Below, piece after piece: positions 23,182-30,429 of a stretch of DNA of 30,429 bases. Below the pieces are notes generated by a model. The model was given only the letters and a program-made list of their open reading frames with translations. It did not search any database and was not told the DNA's origin. This stretch comes from an uncultured Clostridium sp. (GTDB lineage Bacteria > Bacillota > Clostridia > Christensenellales > Borkfalkiaceae), in assembly GCA_900555925.1 (NCBI GenBank), contig USMU01000013.1, forward strand, positions 1 to 30,429, in the 5' to 3' direction. The translations under genes were made by a program, and so were the position numbers. Position 1 is the first letter of the stretch. Each line of letters opens with the position of its first letter.

Positions 23182-24714
23182 ATGTATCCCGCAAGACAGA
23201 CTTTTTTGGTGCTCGGCTTATCCCGTTCGGGTTGCGCCGCGGCGGAATTTTTACTCGAACGAAAAGCAAAGGTATTTATCTACGACGACGTTCCCGGAGA
23301 CTCCGTGGAAAAAGCTGCGAAACTGTTAACGGAAAAGGGTGCGGAACGGGTGGAAAAGGACAGACTTTCCCGCATGCACGAAATTTGCGACGCATTGGTG
23401 CTCAGTCCGGGGATTCCCATAGACCATCCCGTGGCGGTGGCGTTCAAGCGCAGCGGAAAGGCGGTCGTGGGGGAAACGGAACTGGCGGCGAGATATCTCC
23501 GCTGTCCCGTCGTCGCGGTGACGGGGACAAACGGGAAGACCACGACGGTCAGCATGCTGACAAAAATTCTTTCCGAGGGCGGTTACCGTGCGGAGGCTTG
23601 CGGAAATATCGGTTCCCCGATGATCAATTATCTTTCCTTGAAAGAGGACGAAATTGCGGTCGCGGAAATTTCCAGCTTTCAGCTCGAAACTCTGAATTCT
23701 CTCTGTCCCCACGTGGGAATAGTCCTCAACGTCACGGAGGATCATCTCAACCGCCATTATAACATGGAGAATTACATATTCTTAAAGAGCAAACTTCTGA
23801 AAAACAGTACGGAATCGGAGTATGCCGTTTTGAACTTCGACGACGGAATCGTCAGGAGTTTCGCGGAAAAGACAAAGGCGCGGCTCTTTTATTTTTCCGT
23901 TCGGGAACGGGTTCACGGCGCTTATCTGGAAAACGGGGATTTGTATTTTTGCGGCGAAAAAATCATGTCCGCGTCGGAACTTCTGACGGACGGATTGCAT
24001 AACGTCCAGAATGCCCTTGCGGCGATTGCGGCGGCAAAAATCATGGGTGTAAGATCGGACAGCATAGCGAGGTCGCTGGCTTCCTTCAAGGGAATACGGC
24101 ACCGCATCGAGCTCGTGGGGGAAGCGGACGGCGTCAAGTATGTGGACGATTCCAAGGGAACGAACGTAGACGCGACGATTAAAGCGGTCGGATGCATGAA
24201 GGAAGAGACGGTGCTCCTGCTCGGCGGAAAAGATAAGGGGTACGATTACGATAAATTATTCGTAAAGCTGAGGACTTCTTCTGTCGTCCATACCGTATTA
24301 TACGGAGAAAATCGTTTCCGGCTTTTTGAAAGCGCTCTCCGCTGCGGGTTCGAGCGCATGACGCTCTGCGAAAATTTCGACTTCGCGGTACGGCTTGCGA
24401 AAATGATAGCCCGCAGGGGACAGACGGTGCTTTTGAGCCCTGCAAGCGCAAGTTTCGACGAATTCGCAAGTTATGAGGAGAGAGGTGATAAATTTGTCGC
24501 AATCGTTCGTGCCTTCGAAGAGGAAGCCCTTCGCGCAAAGGCAGAAAAACAAAGAGAGGAGCAAACGGCTGAAAAAGCGGAGCAAGGAGAGAGCAACGGA
24601 AAACTTTCTCCCGCAGATGCAGATGAGGGAAACGGCGGAATCGTTTCATCCGCAGGTGCGGGTGCAGCCGCTGTCGGAACGGCTTTCGGGGACGAAGAAG
24701 GAACGGTCGAATAG
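23182..24714 (+). CDS. murD: UDP-MurNAc-L-alanine:D-glutamate ligase MurD with extra tail
   Basis: Adds D-glutamate, the product of MurI, to UDP-MurNAc-L-Ala using ATP. The start ATG follows GGAAGGAGG. Motifs are LVLGLSRSGCAAAEF (N-terminal nucleotide fold), the P-loop GTNGKTTT, NVTEDHLNRH, and YVDDSKGTN; the C-terminal LSPASASFDEFASYEERGD is the usual end region. The family core ends near residue 450; here about 58 more residues follow, acidic and Ala/Gly/Glu-rich. This tail (about residues 438-510 in all) is encoded by DNA that also encodes the N-terminus of FtsW in another frame, a very long overlap. Confidence 0.94.
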   Translation: MYPARQTFLVLGLSRSGCAAAEFLLERKAKVFIYDDVPGDSVEKAAKLLTEKGAERVEKDRLSRMHEICDALVLSPGIPIDHPVAVAFKRSGKAVVGETELAARYLRCPVVAVTGTNGKTTTVSMLTKILSEGGYRAEACGNIGSPMINYLSLKEDEIAVAEISSFQLETLNSLCPHVGIVLNVTEDHLNRHYNMENYIFLKSKLLKNSTESEYAVLNFDDGIVRSFAEKTKARLFYFSVRERVHGAYLENGDLYFCGEKIMSASELLTDGLHNVQNALAAIAAAKIMGVRSDSIARSLASFKGIRHRIELVGEADGVKYVDDSKGTNVDATIKAVGCMKEETVLLLGGKDKGYDYDKLFVKLRTSSVVHTVLYGENRFRLFESALRCGFERMTLCENFDFAVRLAKMIARRGQTVLLSPASASFDEFASYEERGDKFVAIVRAFEEEALRAKAEKQREEQTAEKAEQGESNGKLSPADADEGNGGIVSSAGAGAAAVGTAFGDEEGTVE

Positions 24715-25837
24715 AGTAACGGGGGATCTGACCATTCCCGTTCTCACGATTCTCCTTTCCGCCTTCGGCGTTCTCATGGTCTATTCCGCCAGCTCCTACA
24801 CGGCAAAGACGCAATACGGGGACGAATTTTATTTTATGAAGAAACAGCTTCTCGGTTTCGTCCTCGGCGTCATTGCAATGGGCTTTCTGGCTTTTTTTGA
24901 TCATAGAAAACTGAAAAAGATCCGTTACATAGCCCTGATTGTTCCCATGGTGCTTTTAGCGTTCGTATTCGTGCCGGGAATCGGAAAAAGCAATTACGGG
25001 GCTACGCGCTGGATCGGTTTCGGAAGCGTCACCATTCAACCTTCCGAGCTCGCAAAATACGGATTCGTCATCTTCGCTTCGGCATATATGTCCGAACATA
25101 TGCAAGCCATGCGCACCTTCAAGGGCATGCTTCCCGTTTTAGCCGCGGGTGGCGCTATTTGTGTGCTCATCATTCTCGAACCGAATATGTCGGTCACCAT
25201 GTGTGTGGGACTTTTGATGCTGGCGATGATTTTTCTCGCCGGAATGAAGCTCAGATATTTTCTCTTCATTCTCGTTCCCGCACTCGTCGCGGTTCCTGTT
25301 CTCATCATTATGGAACCGTATCGGCTCCTGCGGCTCAGCGCCTTTATCGATCCGTGGGCGTCTCCGAAAAATGAGGGCTATCAGCTCATTCAGTCGCTGT
25401 ATGCGCTGGGAAACGGCGGCTGGTTCGGTACGGGGCTTTTCCGTTCGCGGCAGAAATACCGCTTTTTGCCTTTCGCGGAAAGCGATTTTATCCTTTCCAT
25501 TATCGGAGAAGAATTCGGCTTTGTGGGAATTTTCATCCTGTTTCTCATCTGCGGAGTACTCATCTATAAGGGAATCAAGACAGCGGCGGAAGCGGACGAT
25601 TTCTTCTCCTTTCTGTTGGCTTCGGGAATTACGCTCGTGTACGGCATACAGACGGTAATAAACGCGCTCGTCGTCAGCGGGACGATACCCCCGACGGGAC
25701 TTCCGCTTCCGCTCGTAAGTTCGGGAAATACGTCGCTCATCATCACGATGGCGTCCATGGGAATTTTGTACGGAATTTCGAGAAAAAATGCCATGGCCCG
25801 TAAGGGAATAGAAAGGGTTAACAAACGGCGGAGATAA
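24494..25837 (+). CDS. ftsW: FtsW-type SEDS peptidoglycan polymerase
   Basis: A SEDS-family membrane glycosyltransferase that polymerises septal glycan from lipid II together with a class B PBP, such as the one encoded upstream. I start it at TTG 24494, 4 nt after AGAGGTGAT, a near-perfect anti-SD match; the ATG at 24473 has no ribosome binding site. Residues 1-75 are a strongly basic Lys/Arg-rich cytoplasmic extension encoded in the +1 frame over the end of murD. About ten membrane spans start at residue 81 (IPVLTILLSAF). SEDS motifs: GATRWIGFG, QPSELAKYG, FLPFAESDFILSIIGEEFGF and PPTGLPLPLVSSGNTS. The last has SSGNTS where most family members have SYGGSS. Confidence 0.93.
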   Translation: MSQSFVPSKRKPFAQRQKNKERSKRLKKRSKERATENFLPQMQMRETAESFHPQVRVQPLSERLSGTKKERSNRVTGDLTIPVLTILLSAFGVLMVYSASSYTAKTQYGDEFYFMKKQLLGFVLGVIAMGFLAFFDHRKLKKIRYIALIVPMVLLAFVFVPGIGKSNYGATRWIGFGSVTIQPSELAKYGFVIFASAYMSEHMQAMRTFKGMLPVLAAGGAICVLIILEPNMSVTMCVGLLMLAMIFLAGMKLRYFLFILVPALVAVPVLIIMEPYRLLRLSAFIDPWASPKNEGYQLIQSLYALGNGGWFGTGLFRSRQKYRFLPFAESDFILSIIGEEFGFVGIFILFLICGVLIYKGIKTAAEADDFFSFLLASGITLVYGIQTVINALVVSGTIPPTGLPLPLVSSGNTSLIITMASMGILYGISRKNAMARKGIERVNKRRR

Positions 25838-25869
25838 TTCATACAATGGAACATAAGGAGTTATATTGT

Positions 25870-27126
25870 ATGGATAAATTTATCATAGAGGGCGGCGGAA
25901 AACTTTACGGCAGAGCGGAAATCCAGTCTGCGAAAAATTCCGTCCTGCCGCTCCTCGCCGCATCTGTTTTAACCGATGAACAAGTGATAATACGAGATGT
26001 GCCCGCCATCTCGGACGTGGAAAATATGTTGCACATACTAAGCGAACTCGGCTGTGAGATACGCCGAACGACCGACAGTGTAATTATCGATAGCGCGAAC
26101 GCAGTTTCCCACGAAATCCCCGCAAGGCTGACAAAGGAACTGCGTTCTTCCGTTTTTATGCTCGGCTCCGTGCTCACCCGCTTCCATCGCGCGAAAATCT
26201 CCTATCCCGGCGGCTGCGATATAGGTCTCAGACCCATAGACCTGCATCTATCGGGACTCAAAAGGCTGGACGTAAAAATCGAGGAGGACAACGGTTACAT
26301 ATTATGCAGCTGCGACAAGCTCACGGGTGCGGATATCCTTTTGGATTTTCCGAGTGTGGGTGCGACGGAAAACATTATTCTCGCCGCGGTCAAGGCAGAA
26401 GGAACCACGGTCATACGAAATGCGGCCAAGGAACCGGAAATCGTGGATTTGCAAAATTTTCTAAATAAAATGGGCGGAAAAATCAGCGGAGCCGGCGGGA
26501 GTACGGTAATCGTGGAAGGCGTCGAAAAATTGCATGGCGTGGAATACACTCCGATCAAGGACAGAATAGAAGCCGGAACTTTTTTGATTGCGGCGGCGTC
26601 CTGCGGCGGAGAAATCGAGATAGAGGGAGTCCCTCAGGAAAATATTGCGGCGCTTTTGCACAAATTGCGCGAAAACGGTTGCAAAATACATATAAAAAAT
26701 GATAAAATAACTTTGAAGAGCAATGGACGCCTTCGCGCCGCAGAGCTGATAGAAACGACGCCCTTTCCCGGTTTTCCCACCGATTTGCAGGCGCAGTTTT
26801 CCGCGCTCGCCTGTACGGCCGCGGGTACTACGCTGGTTGTGGAAAATCTTTTTGAGACCCGATATAAATACGCGGGCGAGCTCAAACGCATGGGGGCGGA
26901 TATTACCGTCCGCGGGAGAAACGCGGTCATTCGAGGAGTGGAAAAATTGCACGGCGCCTGCATGACGGCGGGCGACCTCCGAGGCGGGGCGGCTTTGGTG
27001 ATTGCGGCCTTGAAAGCGGAAGGGGAAAGCTCCGTAGCCGATTTATCGCACATCGACAGAGGCTATGCGGATTTTGAATATAAATTGAAAAAGCTCGGCG
27101 CTCGAATCCGTCGGGTGCGCGTGTAG
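25870..27126 (+). CDS. murA: UDP-N-acetylglucosamine 1-carboxyvinyltransferase MurA
   Basis: Catalyses the first committed step of peptidoglycan synthesis, transfer of enolpyruvate from PEP to UDP-GlcNAc. The 418-residue protein has the substrate-binding lysine and asparagine in QSAKNSVLP, and the loop PGGCDIGLRPIDLHL with the catalytic cysteine, which predicts fosfomycin sensitivity. The repeated inside-out barrel halves are recognisable, with FPTDLQAQ and the end region GDLRGGAALVIAAL. The start ATG at 25870 follows AAGGAG by 8 nt; an in-frame ATG 8 codons earlier has no ribosome binding site. It begins 32 nt after ftsW. MurA is found in only some dcw clusters. Confidence 0.95.
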   Translation: MDKFIIEGGGKLYGRAEIQSAKNSVLPLLAASVLTDEQVIIRDVPAISDVENMLHILSELGCEIRRTTDSVIIDSANAVSHEIPARLTKELRSSVFMLGSVLTRFHRAKISYPGGCDIGLRPIDLHLSGLKRLDVKIEEDNGYILCSCDKLTGADILLDFPSVGATENIILAAVKAEGTTVIRNAAKEPEIVDLQNFLNKMGGKISGAGGSTVIVEGVEKLHGVEYTPIKDRIEAGTFLIAAASCGGEIEIEGVPQENIAALLHKLRENGCKIHIKNDKITLKSNGRLRAAELIETTPFPGFPTDLQAQFSALACTAAGTTLVVENLFETRYKYAGELKRMGADITVRGRNAVIRGVEKLHGACMTAGDLRGGAALVIAALKAEGESSVADLSHIDRGYADFEYKLKKLGARIRRVRV

Positions 27127-27154
27127 TCCTTTCCCGTCCGTACGGGGAAAGGAC
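27126..27154 (+). other. Intercistronic hairpin between murA and the ftsQ-like gene
   Basis: GTCCTTTCCC (27126-27135) and GGGAAAGGAC (27145-27154) form a 10-bp perfect stem with a 9-nt loop, directly after the murA stop and 16 nt before the next start. There is no T run, so it is not a classical terminator; it could protect or process the mRNA. Confidence 0.55.
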
Positions 27155-27170
27155 GAAAAAGGAAAATAAG

Positions 27171-27959
27171 ATGCACAAGAGAAACATAATTGCAATTATA
27201 TTGACGGCGGTAATTTTCGTCGCGGCCGTCGTACTCGGCGTCTCCACGGTCTATCGGGTGAACGCCGTCACCTTGGACGTCTCCCTCGTTTCGGAGGCGG
27301 CAAAGGCGGAGGCGGACGAGCTTCAAAAGCTCCTTTTGAAACGATATGAGGACGAGAGCATTTTCTCCGTCAAAGAAAATGACGCGGAAGAGGACTTCGC
27401 GCAATTTCCCTATTTTCGCATGACCTCTTTCAAAAAGGCATATCCAAATCGTCTGGTGATTTCTGCTTCGGAAGATACGGAGGTTTTTGCCGTAGAAAAT
27501 GACGGCGAATATTATATTCTCGGCGCGGACGGAACGATATTGGGGATTCGCGGCAATGCTTCCAATCGTTCGGACGGAGCGGATAATATCATTGTCAAGG
27601 GACTTTCCGCTTCGGGAAAACGCGGGGAAATTATCGGCGGCGACGAGTGTATTCCGTTGCTTTTGACTGTTTTTGAAGCAGCCTCGGGAATTTTGGGCGG
27701 GGTGAGAAGCAACGTCGTTTCCGTCGAGGTTATGCGGCCGACGACCTCTGCGGAGGATACGAGCTTTTGTCTTACAATGCGGGAGGGCGTCAAGGCATAT
27801 ATTCGCAATCCCGGAACCCTGACAGTCGTTAAAGCGGAAAAATTTGCGGAATTTTATCTCTCTTTGGAGGATACGGAGAGGCTGGGGGGCAGGATTGAGG
27901 TGACTGACGACGCCGTAAACCCCGGAAATGTGCGAGTCTTTTATTCGAAAAACGATTAA
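27171..27959 (+). CDS. ftsQ: DivIB/FtsQ-like cell division protein
   Basis: A 262-residue bitopic membrane protein: short basic cytoplasmic end (MHKRN), one transmembrane helix (about 5-27) and an extracytoplasmic domain. The segment VYRVNAVTLDVSLV resembles the first strand of a POTRA domain, and FKKAYPNRLVISASEDTEVFAVENDGEYYILGADGTIL fits the strand region of FtsQ/DivIB where the Y-P-N/D motif precedes the beta domain. FtsQ/DivIB joins the FtsL-DivIC complex at the division site. Position in the dcw cluster supports the call. The ribosome binding site is AAGGAAAA, and a terminator follows 24 nt after the stop. Confidence 0.85.
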   Translation: MHKRNIIAIILTAVIFVAAVVLGVSTVYRVNAVTLDVSLVSEAAKAEADELQKLLLKRYEDESIFSVKENDAEEDFAQFPYFRMTSFKKAYPNRLVISASEDTEVFAVENDGEYYILGADGTILGIRGNASNRSDGADNIIVKGLSASGKRGEIIGGDECIPLLLTVFEAASGILGGVRSNVVSVEVMRPTTSAEDTSFCLTMREGVKAYIRNPGTLTVVKAEKFAEFYLSLEDTERLGGRIEVTDDAVNPGNVRVFYSKND

Positions 27960-27983
27960 AAACGTACATGCTCCCTCGTAAAG

Positions 27984-28006
27984 CGCGGCTAAGGCCGCGT
28001 TTTTTT
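27984..28006 (+). terminator. Rho-independent terminator after the ftsQ-like gene
   Basis: CGCGGC (27984-27989) and GCCGCG (27994-27999) form an all-GC stem with a four-base loop followed by seven T residues. It separates the murine-synthesis part of the cluster from ftsA-ftsZ. Confidence 0.9.
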
Positions 28007-28026
28007 GCGTTTTTTCCTTCAATCCG

Positions 28027-28055
28027 TTGACATCGCTTTATAAATAGTGTATAAT
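28027..28055 (+). promoter_or_regulatory. Consensus promoter of ftsA-ftsZ
   Basis: TTGACA (28027-28032) and TATAAT (28050-28055) are exact consensus with a 17-nt spacer, 20 nt after the preceding terminator. The start point near 28062 leaves a leader of about 44 nt. Confidence 0.93.
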
Positions 28056-28105
28056 AGAGAAAATATATTTTTTCACAGTAACGTTTTACGGAGCAGAAGA
28101 AAATT

Positions 28106-29290
28106 ATGAGTAACGAAAGCGTCGCTGTTTTGGATATACGTTCGTACGAAGTTACCTTCCTCATCGGTGCGAAAGGCGTCAACGGGACGTTCGTATTCCG
28201 CGGCAGCAGAAGCGAAAAATACGAGGGGTATTCTTCGGACGGTTTTTTAGATGCGGCGTCTTTCCGCAATGCAGTCATTTCCGCCGTCACCTCCGTAAGC
28301 CAAAACTACGAAGGGACGATTAAGGAAATATACGTGGGGGTTCCTGCGGCTTTTACGAAGGTGTATACCAAAGGACATACGATTTCTTTTCCCTCTAAGC
28401 GGAAAATTTCCGCTCAGGAAATAGACGCGCTCTATGAGAGCGGACTTAACGAGCTGTTGGCTCCGGGACATTATATCCGCCGTTCGGATATGTATTTTGC
28501 CTTGGGCGATAATCGAAAATATTTTAATGCGTCGGAGCTTTACGGGATTCCCACTGCTTCGTTGAAGGGCGCGCTATGCTATTATTTTGTATCCGATGAA
28601 TTTTATGGCGCGGCGGATTCGGTATTGAAAGAACTCGGCTTTGAAAATGTGCAGTTTATTCCTCAGACGTTGTCCGAAGCGGATTACCTGCTTCCCGAAA
28701 AAATGCGCGAAGGTTATGCATTTCTAATCGATGTAGGATTCCTTTCCAGCTCTATTTCGGTCGTGTACGGAAACGGGGTTGTGCATGAGGAATCCTTCGA
28801 CTGCGGCCTCGGATATATTCTCGTCGCCTTGATGCAGGGATTGGGAGTAGATTATGAAACTGCGGAGGAGATTCTTTCTTCGGCCAATGTTTCGGGCGGC
28901 ACTGTCTCCAAAGATTTGATGTGGACAGACGGCAGCGGTGCGGCTTATTCCGTTCGAGAAATCAATGAAATCGTAAAGTACGGATTGGACGAGCTTTGCG
29001 AGAGCGTGGACAAATTTTTTGAAAAATATTATCGAGATAAGAGTACGATGGGGTTTGCGGCCAATCCTCTCTCCGTGACTGGCGAGGGGATCGGCGGTAT
29101 CAAAGGGGCTGCGGAGCATATTTCCAAACGCCTGAGTCGTATGACGGAAATCGTATGTCCTGATCTTCCCTATTACGACAAACCGTTGTTTTCGTCGAGA
29201 ATCGCCCTGCTGGCCACGGCGCTTTCCGATAAAAAGAAGAGCGGATTGCTCTATAAAATTTTCAACATTTTCGGAGGAAAAAACAAATGA
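28106..29290 (+). CDS. ftsA: Divergent FtsA-like divisome protein
   Basis: A 394-residue actin-fold protein directly upstream of ftsZ. FtsA polymerises with FtsZ and anchors it to the membrane. The overall actin-like pattern is present: VAVLDIRSYEVTFLIG at the start, IKEIYVGVPAA, GFENVQFIPQTLSEADYLL, FLIDVGFLSSSISVVYGNGVV, and VTGEGIGGIKGAAEHIS near the end. A hydrophobic-basic C-terminal helix (SGLLYKIFNIFGGKNK) fits the FtsA membrane-targeting sequence. Both phosphate loops are degenerate: DIRSYEV for the usual DIGT-like loop and DVGFLSSS for the usual DIGGGTT-like loop. The ribosome binding site is weak (GGAG, 13 nt upstream). The stop overlaps the ftsZ start as ATGA. Confidence 0.82.
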   Translation: MSNESVAVLDIRSYEVTFLIGAKGVNGTFVFRGSRSEKYEGYSSDGFLDAASFRNAVISAVTSVSQNYEGTIKEIYVGVPAAFTKVYTKGHTISFPSKRKISAQEIDALYESGLNELLAPGHYIRRSDMYFALGDNRKYFNASELYGIPTASLKGALCYYFVSDEFYGAADSVLKELGFENVQFIPQTLSEADYLLPEKMREGYAFLIDVGFLSSSISVVYGNGVVHEESFDCGLGYILVALMQGLGVDYETAEEILSSANVSGGTVSKDLMWTDGSGAAYSVREINEIVKYGLDELCESVDKFFEKYYRDKSTMGFAANPLSVTGEGIGGIKGAAEHISKRLSRMTEIVCPDLPYYDKPLFSSRIALLATALSDKKKSGLLYKIFNIFGGKNK

Positions 29291-30429
29291 TCAATAATTT
29301 CGGGGATAACGATAATTTCGGAGCAGGCTACGGTTTCGGAGGTTATGAACAGTCGTCTTCGGCCTCGCAGGAACCTGTGGCGAACAATCTTTCAGGTGTT
29401 GCAAAGATCAAAGTCATCGGTGTCGGCGGCGCGGGAAACAATGCCGTGAACAGATTGATTGAATCGGGTTTGAAAAGTGCGGAATATATCGTCGTCAACA
29501 CGGATAATCAGGCTTTGGCGCGTTCGAAAGCTACAAATCGTATACAAATCGGTATCAAACTGACGAAGGGACTCGGAGCCGGCGCGGATCCTTCCGTGGG
29601 AAAGGCAGCCGCCGAAGAGAGCAAAGATACCATTCAGAACGCATTGAAAGATACCGACCTCCTGTTTATTACGGCCGGAATGGGCGGAGGAACGGGTACG
29701 GGAGCGGCGCCCGTCATTGCGAAAATCGCAAAGGACATGAAAATTCTTACGGTCGCCGTCGTCACGCTGCCTTTTACCTTTGAAGCCAAACGCAGAATGG
29801 ACAACGCAGTGGGCGGCGTGGAGGATCTCCGCAAATCGGTCGATTCCATCATCATCATTCCCAACGATAAAATCCGCGAAGTGGTGCCGAAGGGAACGCC
29901 TTTTCCCGAGGCGCTCAAAGTGGCGGACGAAGTTCTTCGTCAAGGCATACGCGGCATAGCAGAACTCATTGTTAATCCTTCGCTTATCAATCTTGATTTC
30001 GCGGATGTGAGGACGACGCTCAAAGCCCGCGGGCTTGCCCACATGGGTATCGGCGTTGCTAAGGGAGAAAAGAGAATTTCCGATGCGGTTCGTTGCGCCG
30101 TTTGCAGTCCTCTTCTCAATACGACCATCGAGGGGGCAAGTTCGGTCATTCTCAATGTCGTCGGCGGCAAAGATCTCTCTTTGGACGAAGTATGGATGGC
30201 GGCCGACCTTGTAAAGGGGGTCATCGATTTTTCCGCGAACGTCATTTTCGGAGCATGTATCGACGAAAATATGTCGGATGAAGTGGAAGTGGTCATTATT
30301 GCGACGGGTTTCCCCGCAGGAGGTCAGACGGTAACGGGAACGGAAGATCGTTCCGCGACTGCACGCAAGGTTTCTTCTCTCTCCGAAAAAATAGACAGAG
30401 CTTATAATAACGGAATGGGAGGAGCCAAT
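29287..30429 (+). CDS. ftsZ: Cell division GTPase FtsZ (partial)
   Basis: The tubulin-like GTPase that forms the Z ring. 381 codons are in the window and the frame is still open at the right edge, so the C-terminal tail is missing. After an Asn/Gly/Ser-rich N-terminal extension of about 37 residues the core starts with AKIKVIGVGGAGNNAVNR. It has VNTDNQAL, the tubulin signature GMGGGTGTGAAPVIA, and the catalytic T7 loop NPSLINLDFADVR. The ATG overlaps the ftsA stop and has GGAGG 9 nt upstream, so the two are translated together. The N-terminal extension is longer than the few residues usual in FtsZ. Confidence 0.97.
   Translation, partial: MINNFGDNDNFGAGYGFGGYEQSSSASQEPVANNLSGVAKIKVIGVGGAGNNAVNRLIESGLKSAEYIVVNTDNQALARSKATNRIQIGIKLTKGLGAGADPSVGKAAAEESKDTIQNALKDTDLLFITAGMGGGTGTGAAPVIAKIAKDMKILTVAVVTLPFTFEAKRRMDNAVGGVEDLRKSVDSIIIIPNDKIREVVPKGTPFPEALKVADEVLRQGIRGIAELIVNPSLINLDFADVRTTLKARGLAHMGIGVAKGEKRISDAVRCAVCSPLLNTTIEGASSVILNVVGGKDLSLDEVWMAADLVKGVIDFSANVIFGACIDENMSDEVEVVIIATGFPAGGQTVTGTEDRSATARKVSSLSEKIDRAYNNGMGGAN

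Noticed and set aside
27063..28022. Minus-strand open frame (319 codons) opposite the ftsQ-like gene.
   Set aside because: It runs across the terminator and murA end on the wrong strand and has no motif; the plus-strand gene fits operon context.

Overview
The window looks like a chromosomal segment of a low-to-moderate-GC Firmicute, most likely a Clostridia-class gut-type anaerobe. The evidence is a Gram-positive mraZ-rsmH-ftsL-pbp-murE division and wall cluster, an EBF-type TTGACA/TATAAT promoter grammar, strong AGGAGG-type ribosome binding sites, a potABCD operon headed by an XRE-cupin regulator, and a MurE with the DNPR motif of meso-diaminopimelate-adding enzymes. I see no tRNA or rRNA genes, insertion sequences, prophage or CRISPR array.

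Left end (1-3373, minus strand): a potassium-uptake Kdp locus. kdpD (a short sensor kinase) and kdpE overlap and end in a good terminator. A second unit follows: a TPR-like protein, kdpF, an 80-residue protein that looks like an Sm/Hfq-type barrel, and kdpA, which runs off the window. The genes of this unit are joined by ATGA stop/start overlaps or short gaps. kdpD appears to be leaderless, and the kdpFA unit has helically phased TTAAT repeats upstream that suit KdpE.

Middle (3595-9388, mainly plus): malic enzyme, a small convergent XRE regulator, a CPBP-family membrane protease, an ABC exporter half-transporter, and an AEC-family transporter. The AEC gene is preceded by a striking array of six 15-bp palindrome-like sites arranged as three pairs, each with an 18-bp period. 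A bidirectional terminator separates it from the next block.

9601-14836 (minus): the spermidine/putrescine operon, in transcription order XRE-cupin regulator, potA, potB, potC, potD, driven by a consensus promoter with a leader of about 130 nt that carries AGTTTR/TAAACT operator-like repeats. Next come rpsT (S20, minus) and murI (glutamate racemase, plus).

16601-30429 (plus): the dcw cluster: mraZ, rsmH, an ftsL-like gene, a class B PBP, murE, mraY, murD, ftsW, murA, a divIB/ftsQ-like gene, a terminator, then ftsA-like and ftsZ from their own promoter. murF, murG, murC and murB are not in this stretch. Three oddities stand out: the PBP gene has its ribosome binding site in front of ATC instead of ATG; murD and ftsW overlap by about 220 nt in different frames; and the FtsA-like protein has lost the usual glycine-rich phosphate loops. 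Two LexA-type boxes lie in the unusual 3' tail of murI.
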